Below, piece by piece: positions 45,882 to 54,494 of a DNA stretch of 64,000 nt (positions within the stretch are counted from its first letter, which is position 1; each line of letters opens with the position of its first letter). The DNA comes from Salipaludibacillus keqinensis (GTDB taxonomy: Bacteria > Bacillota > Bacilli > Bacillales > Salisediminibacteriaceae), in NCBI RefSeq assembly GCF_003226325.1, contig NZ_PDOD01000002.1, forward strand, positions 186,001-250,000, written 5' to 3'. The position numbers and the translations under genes are program-made. The notes under the pieces are model-generated. The model was not told where the DNA came from, searched no databases, and saw only the letters and a list, made by a program, of their open reading frames with translations.

Positions 45882-45893
45882 CCGAAAAATTGA

Positions 45894-47927
45894 TTAATCG
45901 ATTTTCGATTGCCGAAAAGCGCCTTGTTTTTCTAATGTTTCTCTTAACATACGATAATCGTCACTCGTCCAAAAAGCGGTAGAGTAAACAAGTTTAGCAG
46001 CATCTTGTCTGGCAATTTCAACGATGCGATAGTCTTCAACAATATCTGCCACTTTAAATTGTGGTAAACCGCTTTGTTTCACTCCAAAGAAGTCACCAGG
46101 CCCTCTTAACTCCAAATCCCGTTGAGATAGCTCAAACCCATCCGTTGTTTCAGTCATAATCGCCATGCGTTCTTTACCTACATCGGTCTTAGGGTTAGCA
46201 AGTAGGATACAGTGTGATTGTTCAGAACCTCGTCCTACTCTTCCTCTAAGCTGATGAAGTTGAGATAGACCAAACCGATCAGCATCATAAATGACCATGA
46301 CCGTGGCATTTGGAACATTCACTCCTACTTCTACGACTGTCGTTGAAACTAATATTTGTGTTTCATTCGCTGCAAATGAGTTCATGACGGTATCTTTTTC
46401 TTCATGGTGCAGTCTGCCATGCATGAGACCAACAGAGACCCCTTGGATCGCTATTGAAAGTTGTTGATGGACATCGATCGCATTTTGCACATCTAGTTTA
46501 TCTGATTCTTCAATAAGAGGACAAATAATATAGACTTGGTGGCCTCGTTGCACTTCTTTTTTCATAAATTCGATGACTCTAGGAAGCATGTCATGCTTCG
46601 CCCAGTGTGTTTTAACCGGTTTTCTCCCTTTTGGCATTTCATCAATGGTGGACACATCCATGTCTCCGAATGCAGATATGGCAAGGGTTCTAGGTATAGG
46701 CGTTGCTGTCATAAATAAAATATCCGGTTTCAGGCCTTTGTTTTTCAACACTCTACGTTGCTCCACACCAAAACGATGTTGTTCATCCGTTATGACAAAT
46801 CCGAGGTTATGAAAGTCTACCCCTTCTTGGATTAACGCATGGGTACCGACGATAATATCGACTTCTCCTGAACGTAATTTTTCCAAAGTCTCTCGTTTTT
46901 CTTTCACCTTAGCTGAACCTGATAATTGAGCAATCTTAACGTCCATTCCTTCAAAAAGTTGAGTCAGTGATTCCACATGCTGTTCAGCTAGAATTTCAGT
47001 AGGGACCATGAGTGCCCCTTGATAACCTGATAAGACGTTCGCATACAACCCAATGGCTGCCACAATCGTCTTCCCAGAACCAACATCCCCTTGCAATAGA
47101 CGGTTCATCCGATAAGGCGAGATCAAATCTTCAGTGATTTCCTTTAACACTCTACTTTGTGCACCGGTGAGAGGAAAGGGAAGCCGTTGAATAAACTCAT
47201 CGATCAATGAAGCTGGAAATCGCTTTTCTTGTCCAGTCACTTCTTCTCGTTCTTTTTTTCTGAACAACTGCATTTTCAGTTGAAATAGTAGAAGCTCTTC
47301 ATAGATCATCCTGCGTTTAGCTTGGCGAAACATATCAAGATCAGCTGGGAAATGCAGGTGATATAGAGCGGTCTTACGCTCAATTAAACGGTATGTAGTC
47401 AATAGTTGTTCAGGTAAGATTTCATGAATATCGTCTCCATATTGGGAAAATGCTTGATCAATTAATTTTTTTAGCATTGTTACTTTCAGGTCACCTTTGA
47501 CTGAATAAACCGGTTCTAATTCGTTATCTCTCTCCAGTGTTTTAGGCTTCACTGTCCCGCCGGTAATGGCTAATCGATTTCGATCTAACTTCCCTGAAAA
47601 AACGAGCACGTCTCCTAAATGGATTTGTTTCTTAAGATAAGGTTGGTTAAAAAAGATTGCTTGAACTAATAAACCGTCCACGAGCACGCGAACGGTCAGT
47701 CTAGATTTTTTTTTGCCGAAAAAACGTAAATCAGGTTCACTATGAACTTTGCCTTGAAGGGTCACTCGTTCATCGTGCTGAACTTCATTGATTGGACGAA
47801 TGGCATGGTCTTCATAGCGAAAAGGAAAATGCTCGATAAGATCTTGGATCGTTTCGATTCCCATTAAACGTAGTTGCTCAGCGGCTTTTGGACCGACACC
47901 GCTTAATGATGAAACAGATTGAATCAT
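45894..47927 (-). CDS. recG: ATP-dependent DNA helicase RecG
   Basis: RecG remodels stalled forks and Holliday junctions. The protein has 677 residues from the ATG at 47927 (MIQSVSSLSGVGPKAAEQL), with AAGGTGTG upstream. The N-terminal wedge/OB region (VTLQGKVHSEPDLRFFGKKKSRLTVRVLVDGLLVQAIFFNQPYL) precedes the helicase core: RLLQGDVGSGKTIVAAIGLYA, VGTHALIQEGVDF, TDEQHRFGVEQR, MTATPIPRTLAISAFGDMDVS and VYDADRFGLSQLHQLRGRVGRG-type motif VI. It lies 12 bp after sdaAA. Confidence 0.97.
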   Translation of the reverse strand: MIQSVSSLSGVGPKAAEQLRLMGIETIQDLIEHFPFRYEDHAIRPINEVQHDERVTLQGKVHSEPDLRFFGKKKSRLTVRVLVDGLLVQAIFFNQPYLKKQIHLGDVLVFSGKLDRNRLAITGGTVKPKTLERDNELEPVYSVKGDLKVTMLKKLIDQAFSQYGDDIHEILPEQLLTTYRLIERKTALYHLHFPADLDMFRQAKRRMIYEELLLFQLKMQLFRKKEREEVTGQEKRFPASLIDEFIQRLPFPLTGAQSRVLKEITEDLISPYRMNRLLQGDVGSGKTIVAAIGLYANVLSGYQGALMVPTEILAEQHVESLTQLFEGMDVKIAQLSGSAKVKEKRETLEKLRSGEVDIIVGTHALIQEGVDFHNLGFVITDEQHRFGVEQRRVLKNKGLKPDILFMTATPIPRTLAISAFGDMDVSTIDEMPKGRKPVKTHWAKHDMLPRVIEFMKKEVQRGHQVYIICPLIEESDKLDVQNAIDVHQQLSIAIQGVSVGLMHGRLHHEEKDTVMNSFAANETQILVSTTVVEVGVNVPNATVMVIYDADRFGLSQLHQLRGRVGRGSEQSHCILLANPKTDVGKERMAIMTETTDGFELSQRDLELRGPGDFFGVKQSGLPQFKVADIVEDYRIVEIARQDAAKLVYSTAFWTSDDYRMLRETLEKQGAFRQSKID

Positions 47928-47939
47928 ATATATCACACC

Positions 47940-48821
47940 TTACTTGGAGCTAGCACCAAAGATTTGCTCCTTATATCGTTTCCCTGTTGGAGTGGCCGCT
48001 AAGCCTCCTTCACCTGTTTCCCGAAGAGTGGAAGGCATGGTTTCGCCTATGCGATACATGGCATCAATCACTTCATCGCAAGGTATCCGGCTTTCAATCC
48101 CAGCAAGGGCTAAATCAGCTGCTACAAGAGCATTCGAGGCTCCAAACGCATTTCTTTTCACACAGGGAACTTCTACAAGACCGGCTACTGGGTCACAAAC
48201 TAATCCTAGCATGTTTTTAAGGGCAATGGCCATCGCTTGAGCTGATTGTTTCGGCGTTCCTCCAGCCATCTCTACAATCGCCGCTGCAGCCATGCCTGTA
48301 GCCGAGCCAACTTCTGCTTGGCATCCGCCAGCTGCTCCAGAAATGGAGGCGTTATTGGCAATGACGAAACCAAAGGCACCACTAACAAATAAATATCTGA
48401 TCATTTGTTCATGGGTGGGATTCAATTTTTCTTTCATGGCAAACAAGGTACCAGGTACAACTCCTGCTGAGCCTGCCGTAGGAGTGGCACAAATGGTCCC
48501 CATCGCAGCGTTCACTTCGTTGGTTGCCATCGCTTTACTCACTGCATCTAGCATGACATGTCCAGATAACGTGTCATTTAATTGCATGTATTCATTTAAT
48601 TTCTTACCATCTCCGCCAGTTAAGCCTGAGACAGACCTCACTTGTTCGACAATTCCCCTGTTTGCCGCTCGTTCCATCACACCCAAATTTCTTTCCATTT
48701 GGGAGATAATTTCGTCACGCGAACGACCATGAACACTCATTTCCTGTTGAATCATAATTTCTGAAATAGGGAGCTGTTGATCTTCACACATCTGAACAAG
48801 CTCTTCTACGTTGCGAAACAT
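47940..48821 (-). CDS. sdaAA: L-serine dehydratase, iron-sulfur-dependent, alpha subunit
   Basis: SdaAA carries the [4Fe-4S] active site that deaminates serine to pyruvate. The 293-residue protein has the cluster cysteines in MGTICATPTAGSAGVVPG, AAGGCQAEVGSATGMAAAA and LGLVCDPVAGLVEVPCVKRNAFGASNAL. The N-terminal part (VEELVQMCEDQQLPISEIMI) and C-terminal GIESRIPCDEVIDAMYRIGETMPSTLRETGEGGLAATPTGKRY are typical. It forms an operon with sdaAB upstream and recG downstream. Confidence 0.97.
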   Translation of the reverse strand: MFRNVEELVQMCEDQQLPISEIMIQQEMSVHGRSRDEIISQMERNLGVMERAANRGIVEQVRSVSGLTGGDGKKLNEYMQLNDTLSGHVMLDAVSKAMATNEVNAAMGTICATPTAGSAGVVPGTLFAMKEKLNPTHEQMIRYLFVSGAFGFVIANNASISGAAGGCQAEVGSATGMAAAAIVEMAGGTPKQSAQAMAIALKNMLGLVCDPVAGLVEVPCVKRNAFGASNALVAADLALAGIESRIPCDEVIDAMYRIGETMPSTLRETGEGGLAATPTGKRYKEQIFGASSK

Positions 48822-48854
48822 TCGATTTCCTCCTTCAATCCATGAAGAATCGGT

Positions 48855-49517
48855 CTACTCATGGATTTTCGTTACTTTCTTAACGTGCTCAAGTTTTGAT
48901 AACTCTTTCATCGTTTGTATGTCTATGTTTTGGTCTACTTCAATCACCATTAATGCTTCTTTCCCCTGCTCTTTTCGGGATACTTCCATATGCCCAATGT
49001 TTATTTCAGATTGAGCTAATTTCGTAGCAACAGAAGCAATGGTCCCATACCGGTCATCGTGGACAACCAAAATGGCCGGATGATTCCCACTCAATCGCAA
49101 GTCGAACCCATTCAGCTCCTTCACTTCCACTTTTCCTCCACCAATGGAAACGCCTACTAACTCCATCTCGTCTTTTCCATCCCCCATGCGAATTCTAACC
49201 GTATTCGGATGATCTAACTGAGCTTCTTCTTCGTGAAAAGTAAAAGAAAGCCCGTTGTCTTTCGCATGTTGGAAAGACTCTGTCATTCGTTGATCATCAG
49301 TCTCAAAGCCAAGGATCCCGCCAACTAAAGCTACGTCAGTACCGTGACCTTGATACGTTTTAGCGAATGACCCGTACAAATGAAAAGCTGCCCAGGTAGG
49401 CTTTTTTTCAAACAATTGCCTGGCGACTAAACCAATTCTTGCTGCACCGGCTGTATGTGAACTAGAAGGCCCAATCATTACTGGACCGATAATATCAAAA
49501 ACACTTCTGTATTTCAT
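48855..49517 (-). CDS. sdaAB: L-serine dehydratase, iron-sulfur-dependent, beta subunit
   Basis: SdaAB is the partner and regulatory subunit of the bacterial two-subunit serine dehydratase. From the ATG at 49517 (MKYRSVFDIIGPVMIGPSSSHTAGAARIG), with AGGAGGG upstream, it has 220 residues, the family length. The N-terminal domain has FHLYGSFAKTYQGHGTDVALVGGILGFETDD, and the C-terminus is an ACT domain (ILVVHDDRYGTIASVATKLAQSEINIGHMEVSRKEQGKEALMVIEVD). It precedes sdaAA by 33 bp. Confidence 0.97.
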   Translation of the reverse strand: MKYRSVFDIIGPVMIGPSSSHTAGAARIGLVARQLFEKKPTWAAFHLYGSFAKTYQGHGTDVALVGGILGFETDDQRMTESFQHAKDNGLSFTFHEEEAQLDHPNTVRIRMGDGKDEMELVGVSIGGGKVEVKELNGFDLRLSGNHPAILVVHDDRYGTIASVATKLAQSEINIGHMEVSRKEQGKEALMVIEVDQNIDIQTMKELSKLEHVKKVTKIHE

Positions 49518-49879
49518 ATGATGCCCTCCTTTATCTAGCGGGGGCAAATCTTTTTGATTTACACCCTGAACGTTGTGACCTCTTTATCACAATTGAAATG
49601 ATATCCATTTTAGTGAACTTTTCCTCAACATGCTTATCTTATCAAATTTGCTGTGAAAGGGCTATCTGATTTAAACTGTCAGAATTCTATATAATATTCA
49701 AGCATTAAATCTTTGGCAGGGGCAAACATTTGGAAATATGTGAAACCGCCCCTCCAACGTATCCATAACTCAAAAATCTATAGTACGCTAAAAAGGGACA
49801 AAAATCGGAACGACGAGGCTTGTTTGTCCCTTTTCTTCTTCCGATAAAATATTTATGAACTGGTGAAGACGTTCCCTAA
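49518..49879. other. Intergenic region upstream of sdaAB
   Basis: About 360 bp with no gene. Apart from the inverted repeat at 49791-49834 I see no convincing promoter. The minus strand is AT-rich with a G/C-rich island (GTTGGAGGGGCGGTTTCAC) near 49740-49760, and GGGGCAAA appears twice in opposite contexts (near 49541 and 49720). No known riboswitch signature was recognised. Confidence 0.4.
49791..49834. repeat. Inverted repeat, second terminator-like hairpin after degV
   Basis: Perfect 12-bp arms, AAAAGGGACAAA (49791-49802) and complement (49823-49834), flank a 20-nt loop. On the minus strand it ends in CCCTTTTTAGC. It lies 46 bp beyond the clear degV terminator and may be a back-up terminator or an attenuator ahead of sdaAB. 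Confidence 0.55.
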
Positions 49880-49911
49880 AAAGCAAAAAACTGCCCTTAA
49901 AGGACAGTTTT
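49880..49911 (-). terminator. Terminator of the yloU-yloV-degV unit
   Basis: A 10-bp stem (AAAACTGTCC / GGGCAGTTTT, one G-U) followed by TTGCTTTTT on the minus strand, right after the degV stop. Confidence 0.82.
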
Positions 49912-49920
49912 CCGTGATCA

Positions 49921-50784
49921 TTATGATTTATCCACTTTCGTTACAGCCACTGAAATTGTTCCAGGTCCTACATGTGCTCCGATCACCGGACCGATATTCG
50001 TGATCACTTCTTTTTTTATAGAAAAATGTTCATGAAGCTGCTTCATTAAAGCTTCTGCTTCAGAAGGAGCTGCAGCGTGGGAAATCCCGATGTGAACATC
50101 GTCTCTCCCATAACGATCTTGGAATTCTTGGATAATTCTTTGGGTTGCTTTCTTTTGCCCGCGCACTTTGTCAAAAGGAAAGACTTCTCCTTCTTCCGTT
50201 AATGATAAGATGGGCTTTATCTTCAATAGCGAGCCTAAGACCGCTGAGGCTTTACCAATTCGGCCATTTTTTTCAAGGTATTCTAACGTATCAACCATGA
50301 AAAACACAGAAGTATCTTTTAAAAGGGTGTCTATTCTTGCTAAACACTGTTCTTTTGTCGCTCCAGCTTTTGCTAGCATAGCTACTTCTACCACGATGAT
50401 CCCGATAGCATAAGAAGCTCTTTTAGAGTCTACTACGGCAACAGAAACATCATCTCCTAAAGTTTGAGAAGCGATATAAGCAGATTGAAACGTCCCGCTC
50501 ATTTTAGAGGATAAATGAATAGAAATAATATCAGAATCAGCTTCTTTATCAAACAGTCGACGATATTCCATTTCAAATTGATGTGGAGTTGGTTGAGATG
50601 TGGAAGGAATTAAATCTGAAGCAGCTAATTTGTCGTAGAAATCAGCTGCTGTTAAATTAACCCCATCCTCAAAAGTTTCTTCGCCAAAATGTACTTTCAA
50701 AGGTACAACGTTAATATCAAGATCTTGTTGAATAGACTCTGGGATATCAGCCGTTGAGTCTGTTACTATTTTTACATTTGCCAT
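49921..50784 (-). CDS. DegV-family fatty-acid-binding protein (FakB-like)
   Basis: DegV proteins bind a fatty acid and, in the FakAB system, present it to the FakA kinase. The protein has 287 residues from the ATG at 50784 (MANVKIVTDSTADIP), with AGGGGGTTG upstream. Characteristic segments are the T-D-S-T-A-D loop, VPLKVHFGEETFEDGVNLTAADFYDKL, the STSQPTPHQF lipid-site loop, IHLSSKMSGTFQSA and GISHAAAPSEAEAL. It lies directly downstream of the FakA-like yloV, which supports the pairing. Confidence 0.93.
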   Translation of the reverse strand: MANVKIVTDSTADIPESIQQDLDINVVPLKVHFGEETFEDGVNLTAADFYDKLAASDLIPSTSQPTPHQFEMEYRRLFDKEADSDIISIHLSSKMSGTFQSAYIASQTLGDDVSVAVVDSKRASYAIGIIVVEVAMLAKAGATKEQCLARIDTLLKDTSVFFMVDTLEYLEKNGRIGKASAVLGSLLKIKPILSLTEEGEVFPFDKVRGQKKATQRIIQEFQDRYGRDDVHIGISHAAAPSEAEALMKQLHEHFSIKKEVITNIGPVIGAHVGPGTISVAVTKVDKS

Positions 50785-50889
50785 CTTCACAACCCCCTAT
50801 TTGATCGTAGTAGAAGTTCTAAAATGATTGGATTTGCTCATTGGTATGAGATGTTCAATCATTGTGCTTACCGGTAACCTTCCCTCTTC

Positions 50890-52575
50890 TTATTCTACAG
50901 ATAAGATATAGGAGTAAAGAGGCTGGTTTCCAACGTGCACTTCTACTTCTATTTCTTCGTGTTGTTCTTCGATGTATGCTACAAGTTCATTCGTTTCTTC
51001 TTCGCTTCGATCCTCACCTCTGATAATCGTTAAGATTTCACTTTCATCATCTAGGATCTCAGCAATGAGTGCTTTAGCTACTTCCTGAACAGAAGCTCCA
51101 GTAGAAACGATGTTCTTTTCATGAATTCCCATGAAGTCACCTTTTTTAATTGAAACACCATTTAAACTTGTGTCTCTCACAGCATAAGTTACTTCACCAG
51201 TTTTCACATCTTGCATCGCTTCTTCCATTCCTTCAGCATTTTCATTAAGTGCTAACGCTGGATTAAAGGAAAGCATTGCAGCTAAACCTTGCGGGACTGT
51301 TTTAGAAGGGACAACAGTCACTTCCGAATCGGATACATCCGCAGCTTGGTTTGCAGCCATGACGATATTGCTGTTGTTTGGCAATAGAATGATTTTTTCT
51401 GCATTACATTCTTCGATCGCCTTGATAAAATCTTCAGTTGAAGGATTCATCGTTTGACCGCCCTCAATGACTTTTTTCACACCAAGCCCTTTAAAGAGGG
51501 CTGCAATTCCTGAGCCCATCCCTACGGTAATGACAGCATATTCAGTATGTTTTTCTTTCTTTTTGGCTGTCGGAGCTGAAGGCTCACTGCCAGCTTCATT
51601 GAGAATCGTCGTATGTTGTTCACGCATATTTTCAATCTTCACATTGACTAATGCACCGAATTTTTGTGCTTCTGAAATGACGTTTCCAGGGTACTCGGCA
51701 TGAATATGAATTTTCAATAAATCTTCATCGGCTACAACGAGAAGGGAGTCTCCGTGAACATCTAACTGATTTCGAAATTCATCTTCACTAAAGGGATTCT
51801 CTTTAACCTTGTCATCTTCGAATTTCACCATTACTTCTGTGCAATAGCCAAACTCAATGTCTTCAGTTGCAAGGTGGCTTTGCGCAGACTGGTGGTGCTC
51901 AAGCCTCACTAGCTCGTCCATTTCAGGAGTTGTTTCCTGCACAGAAGAAGTGATTTTCTCGCCTTTCAATATGGCAAGAAATCCTTCATAAATAGTGACT
52001 AAACCTTGACCTCCTGAATCGACTACGCCCACTTCTTTCAGAACAGGGAGTAAATCCGGTGTTCGTTCTAAAGAAGCCTTAGCCTCTTCAAGAACTGCTT
52101 CCATTAAGGCAATGATATTCTCATTGTCTTTACTAAATTCGCTACCTTTTTTAGCAGCATCTTTAGCTACCGTTAGAATTGTTCCTTCTACGGGCTTCAT
52201 GACAGCTTTATAAGCCATTTCTACTCCATATTCCAAGGCCTTACTTAAATCTTTTGCTGCAATCGTTTCTTTTCCTTCAACGGACTTGGAAAATCCGCGG
52301 AACAATTGAGAAAGAATGACCCCTGAGTTCCCCCTGGCTCCCATAAGGAGTCCCTTGGCAAAACTTGATGCGATTTGACCTACATGATTATTTGATTGAG
52401 CCTTAACTTCTTTCACCCCTGAGGTGATGGTCAGGTTCATATTTGTTCCTGTATCCCCGTCTGGAACAGGAAACACATTTAAAGCATCAATTTTCTTTGA
52501 ATTATTGGAAAGGTTATCTGCACCTTCTACGAGCATTTGTGCAAACTTCTCCCCTTCGATTATCTTGACAGTCAC
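50890..52575 (-). CDS. fakA: DAK2-domain fatty acid kinase-like protein YloV (FakA)
   Basis: FakA phosphorylates FakB-bound fatty acids so that exogenous or recycled chains enter phospholipids. The 561-residue protein has an N-terminal DhaL-type kinase domain (LNVFPVPDGDTGTNMNLTITSGVKEV for Mg-ATP, GLLMGARGNSGVILSQLFRGFSKSV, VDSGGQGLVTIYEGF) and a C-terminal YloV domain (YAVITVGMGSGIAALFKGLGVKKVIEGGQTMNPSTEDF and ILLPNNSNIVMAANQAAD). It follows the Asp23-like yloU by 25 bp and precedes a DegV gene. The biochemical role is taken from homologues. Confidence 0.94.
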   Translation of the reverse strand: MTVKIIEGEKFAQMLVEGADNLSNNSKKIDALNVFPVPDGDTGTNMNLTITSGVKEVKAQSNNHVGQIASSFAKGLLMGARGNSGVILSQLFRGFSKSVEGKETIAAKDLSKALEYGVEMAYKAVMKPVEGTILTVAKDAAKKGSEFSKDNENIIALMEAVLEEAKASLERTPDLLPVLKEVGVVDSGGQGLVTIYEGFLAILKGEKITSSVQETTPEMDELVRLEHHQSAQSHLATEDIEFGYCTEVMVKFEDDKVKENPFSEDEFRNQLDVHGDSLLVVADEDLLKIHIHAEYPGNVISEAQKFGALVNVKIENMREQHTTILNEAGSEPSAPTAKKKEKHTEYAVITVGMGSGIAALFKGLGVKKVIEGGQTMNPSTEDFIKAIEECNAEKIILLPNNSNIVMAANQAADVSDSEVTVVPSKTVPQGLAAMLSFNPALALNENAEGMEEAMQDVKTGEVTYAVRDTSLNGVSIKKGDFMGIHEKNIVSTGASVQEVAKALIAEILDDESEILTIIRGEDRSEEETNELVAYIEEQHEEIEVEVHVGNQPLYSYILSVE

Positions 52576-52600
52576 GAATGTTCCTCCTAACTATGAACTC

Positions 52601-52966
52601 CTAAAGGTTAGTAACTCGAACACCTTGAACAAAAATGTTCACTGAGTCTACTTTCAAGCCTAGCATTTGATCCAGTTGATATTTCACTTTTGATTGCACA
52701 TTGTGAGCTACTTCAGAAATTTTAGTCCCGTAGCTGACGATAATATACATATCGATATGAATTTCTTCTTTTTCTTTTTCACGGATGACCACACCGCGTC
52801 CTAAATTTTCTTTACCTAATAAATCTGTAATACCGTCTTTTAATTGTTTTTGTGACGCCATGCCAACAATGCCATAGCAATCTACAGCTGCTCCACCTGC
52901 AATGACAGCAACGACTTCTTTTGATACGTCAATATTACCAAACTTTGTTTTCATCTCTATGGTCAT
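52601..52966 (-). CDS. yloU: Asp23/Gls24-family envelope-stress protein YloU
   Basis: A 121-residue Asp23/Gls24 (DUF322) protein. These soluble proteins associate with the membrane and are linked to envelope homeostasis. Features are GNIDVSKEVVAVIAGGAAVDCYGIVGMASQK, GRGVVIREKEKEEIHIDMYIIVSYGTKISEVAHNVQSKVKYQLDQMLGLKVDSVNIFVQGVRV. No signal or membrane segment is seen. It is divergently oriented to rpmB and precedes yloV, the standard Bacilli order. Confidence 0.93.
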   Translation of the reverse strand: MTIEMKTKFGNIDVSKEVVAVIAGGAAVDCYGIVGMASQKQLKDGITDLLGKENLGRGVVIREKEKEEIHIDMYIIVSYGTKISEVAHNVQSKVKYQLDQMLGLKVDSVNIFVQGVRVTNL

Positions 52967-53133
52967 AGGAAATATGCCTCCTTGTAAGGTGTTTTACCTT
53001 TATGGCTATCGTCATTTTACTATAAAAAAACAAATTTTAAAAGAAAACTTCATATATTACAAAAGCATCCTTACCTTACTTTGTTTATTTTAGGGTGTCA
53101 AGTTGATTTCCTTGATGAAAATCAATTTATGAC

Positions 53134-53162
53134 TTGAATTCTTCCCCTTGCTATGCTAATAT
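53134..53162 (+). promoter_or_regulatory. Sigma-A promoter of rpmB
   Basis: TTGAAT (53134-53139) and TAATAT (53157-53162) are 17 bp apart on the plus strand, about 75 bp before the rpmB ATG. Confidence 0.7.
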
Positions 53163-53236
53163 AACCAAGTGTCTAATTTCAATTTAAAAAGCATACGAAT
53201 GATTGTATTCATCGTGAAACAGAAGGAGGGATATTT

Positions 53237-53425
53237 ATGGCACGTAAATGTGTTATAACGGGTAGAGGCCCTAGAACTGGAAATAAACGCTCTCATGCGT
53301 TGAATTCTACAAAGCGCCGATGGGGTGCAAATGTACAAAAAGTACGTATTATGGTCGACGGAAAGCCGAAGCGAGTCTATGTTTCAGCTCGAGCGCTTAA
53401 GTCTGGAAAAGTTGAACGAGTTTAA
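53237..53425 (+). CDS. rpmB: 50S ribosomal protein L28
   Basis: L28 is a small 50S protein. The 62-residue sequence [40 protein letters not shown] and [20 protein letters not shown] matches Bacillus L28. Only one cysteine is present, so the zinc ribbon of the C+ paralogues is absent. It has AGAAGGAGGG upstream, its own promoter and a strong terminator, and is one of the few plus-strand genes here, as in Bacillus. Confidence 0.98.
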   Translation: MARKCVITGRGPRTGNKRSHALNSTKRRWGANVQKVRIMVDGKPKRVYVSARALKSGKVERV

Positions 53426-53440
53426 TTCTTTACAGGTATA

Positions 53441-53469
53441 AAAAACGGCGCAGAGTGCGCCGTTTTTTT
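53441..53469 (+). terminator. Terminator of rpmB
   Basis: An 11-bp stem AAAACGGCGCA / TGCGCCGTTTT with a 3-nt loop, followed by TTT on the plus strand. The A-run on the other side could let it act on the minus strand as well. Confidence 0.9.
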
Positions 53470-53591
53470 ATACTTTCATTAAGATGAAAGAAGATTGTTT
53501 GAACCTGTTCTCAGGCTTTGTCCGTGTCCATTTACTCTTAAGTTATGAAAAATATAGTCTTTTTCCTCTTAAGCTAAATTCTGCTGCCTTA

Positions 53592-53672
53592 TTAATTTTT
53601 ACGAAAAGTTCCTATCACCGCGCGAACAAATCCTCCAATGAATTTAGGTAATTTAATCGTATAAAATTTCAT
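53592..53672 (-). CDS. spoVM: Stage V sporulation protein M, SpoVM
   Basis: SpoVM is a 26-residue amphipathic helix that marks the positively curved forespore membrane, anchors the SpoIVA coat basement and inhibits FtsH. The gene is too short for ordinary ORF calling, but the frame from 53672 reads MKFYTIKLPKFIGGFVRAV then IGTFRKN and a TAA, nearly identical in pattern to the Bacillus protein, including Pro9 and the G-G turn. A strong GAGGAGGGG ribosome site lies six bases upstream. It lies between thiN and rpmB, the conserved position. The sigma-E promoter could not be resolved. Confidence 0.95.
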   Translation of the reverse strand: MKFYTIKLPKFIGGFVRAVIGTFRKN

Positions 53673-53788
53673 GCTTTCCCCTCCTCGAAAGAATACCTCT
53701 ATTCGAAGTGCTCTTGTGATTGAGAAATCACTAATCACTATCTCGTTATTACACATTATATTCAGGAGAGGAAAAATAGTACCTCTTT

Positions 53789-54457
53789 TTACGATTGATC
53801 TAATGAATTCCCTTCATCTTTACTCTGAAATAAATAAATTTCTCCTTTTTCAAAAGAAATCTCGCCTCTACGTTCAGCTATTTCGTTGCTTATACAAAGA
53901 CTGGAACCTGCCTCGATTCGTGCATCGGTTAATTCATAACGAAAACCTGTTAAATTCAATCCCGTTACTTGTTTCGGTACAGGAATAATTGACACATACC
54001 GATAATCGCTTTTCGTTACTGTATATTCTCCTGGTGCTAACATCGTTACTTTATTCCAGCGATCTTGAAGATAGACAGGGATATGTTCCGGAAGGCCTTT
54101 TGCCAATAATTGAGCATTCATAAATAAATGATCAAGTCTTCCACCAGTTGCCCCTAAAAGAATGACTTGGGAGGGATTTTGTTCTAAAACCCACGATAAA
54201 GCGATCTCCATATCCGTTTCATCTTTTTCACAAGGATAGATCCGTAACCTTGTCTTCGTATTTTCCACCCAGTCACGTTCTTCTTCCGTGAGAGAATCAA
54301 AATCTCCAAATGCCTCTGTTGGCTCTATACCTGCACTTAATAATTCAAATACTCCTCGGTCAACTCCGATCCAAGTTGCTTTAGGGTACTGCTCTTTCAT
54401 AACACTTAACGATGGCACTAGGTGAAGCGGGCCACCTGCCATTAAAATATATGTCAA
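53789..54457 (-). CDS. thiN: Thiamine pyrophosphokinase
   Basis: ThiN converts thiamine plus ATP to TPP. I place the start at the TTG at 54457, with AAGGAGAG eight bases upstream, giving 222 residues (L/M-T-Y-I-L-M-A-G-G). Longer frames would extend into thiT. The catalytic domain has GVDRGVFELLSAGIEPTEAFGDFDSLTEEE, EKDETDMEIALSWVLEQ and LLGATGGRLDHLFMNAQLL. The C-terminal beta domain has TGFRYELTDARIEAGSSLCISNE. It is 37 bp downstream of thiT and under the TPP riboswitch. Confidence 0.95.
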   Translation of the reverse strand: MTYILMAGGPLHLVPSLSVMKEQYPKATWIGVDRGVFELLSAGIEPTEAFGDFDSLTEEERDWVENTKTRLRIYPCEKDETDMEIALSWVLEQNPSQVILLGATGGRLDHLFMNAQLLAKGLPEHIPVYLQDRWNKVTMLAPGEYTVTKSDYRYVSIIPVPKQVTGLNLTGFRYELTDARIEAGSSLCISNEIAERRGEISFEKGEIYLFQSKDEGNSLDQS

Positions 54458-54494
54458 CGGTCTCTCTCCTTCCGACTGGCGCTCTTTCACTTTC

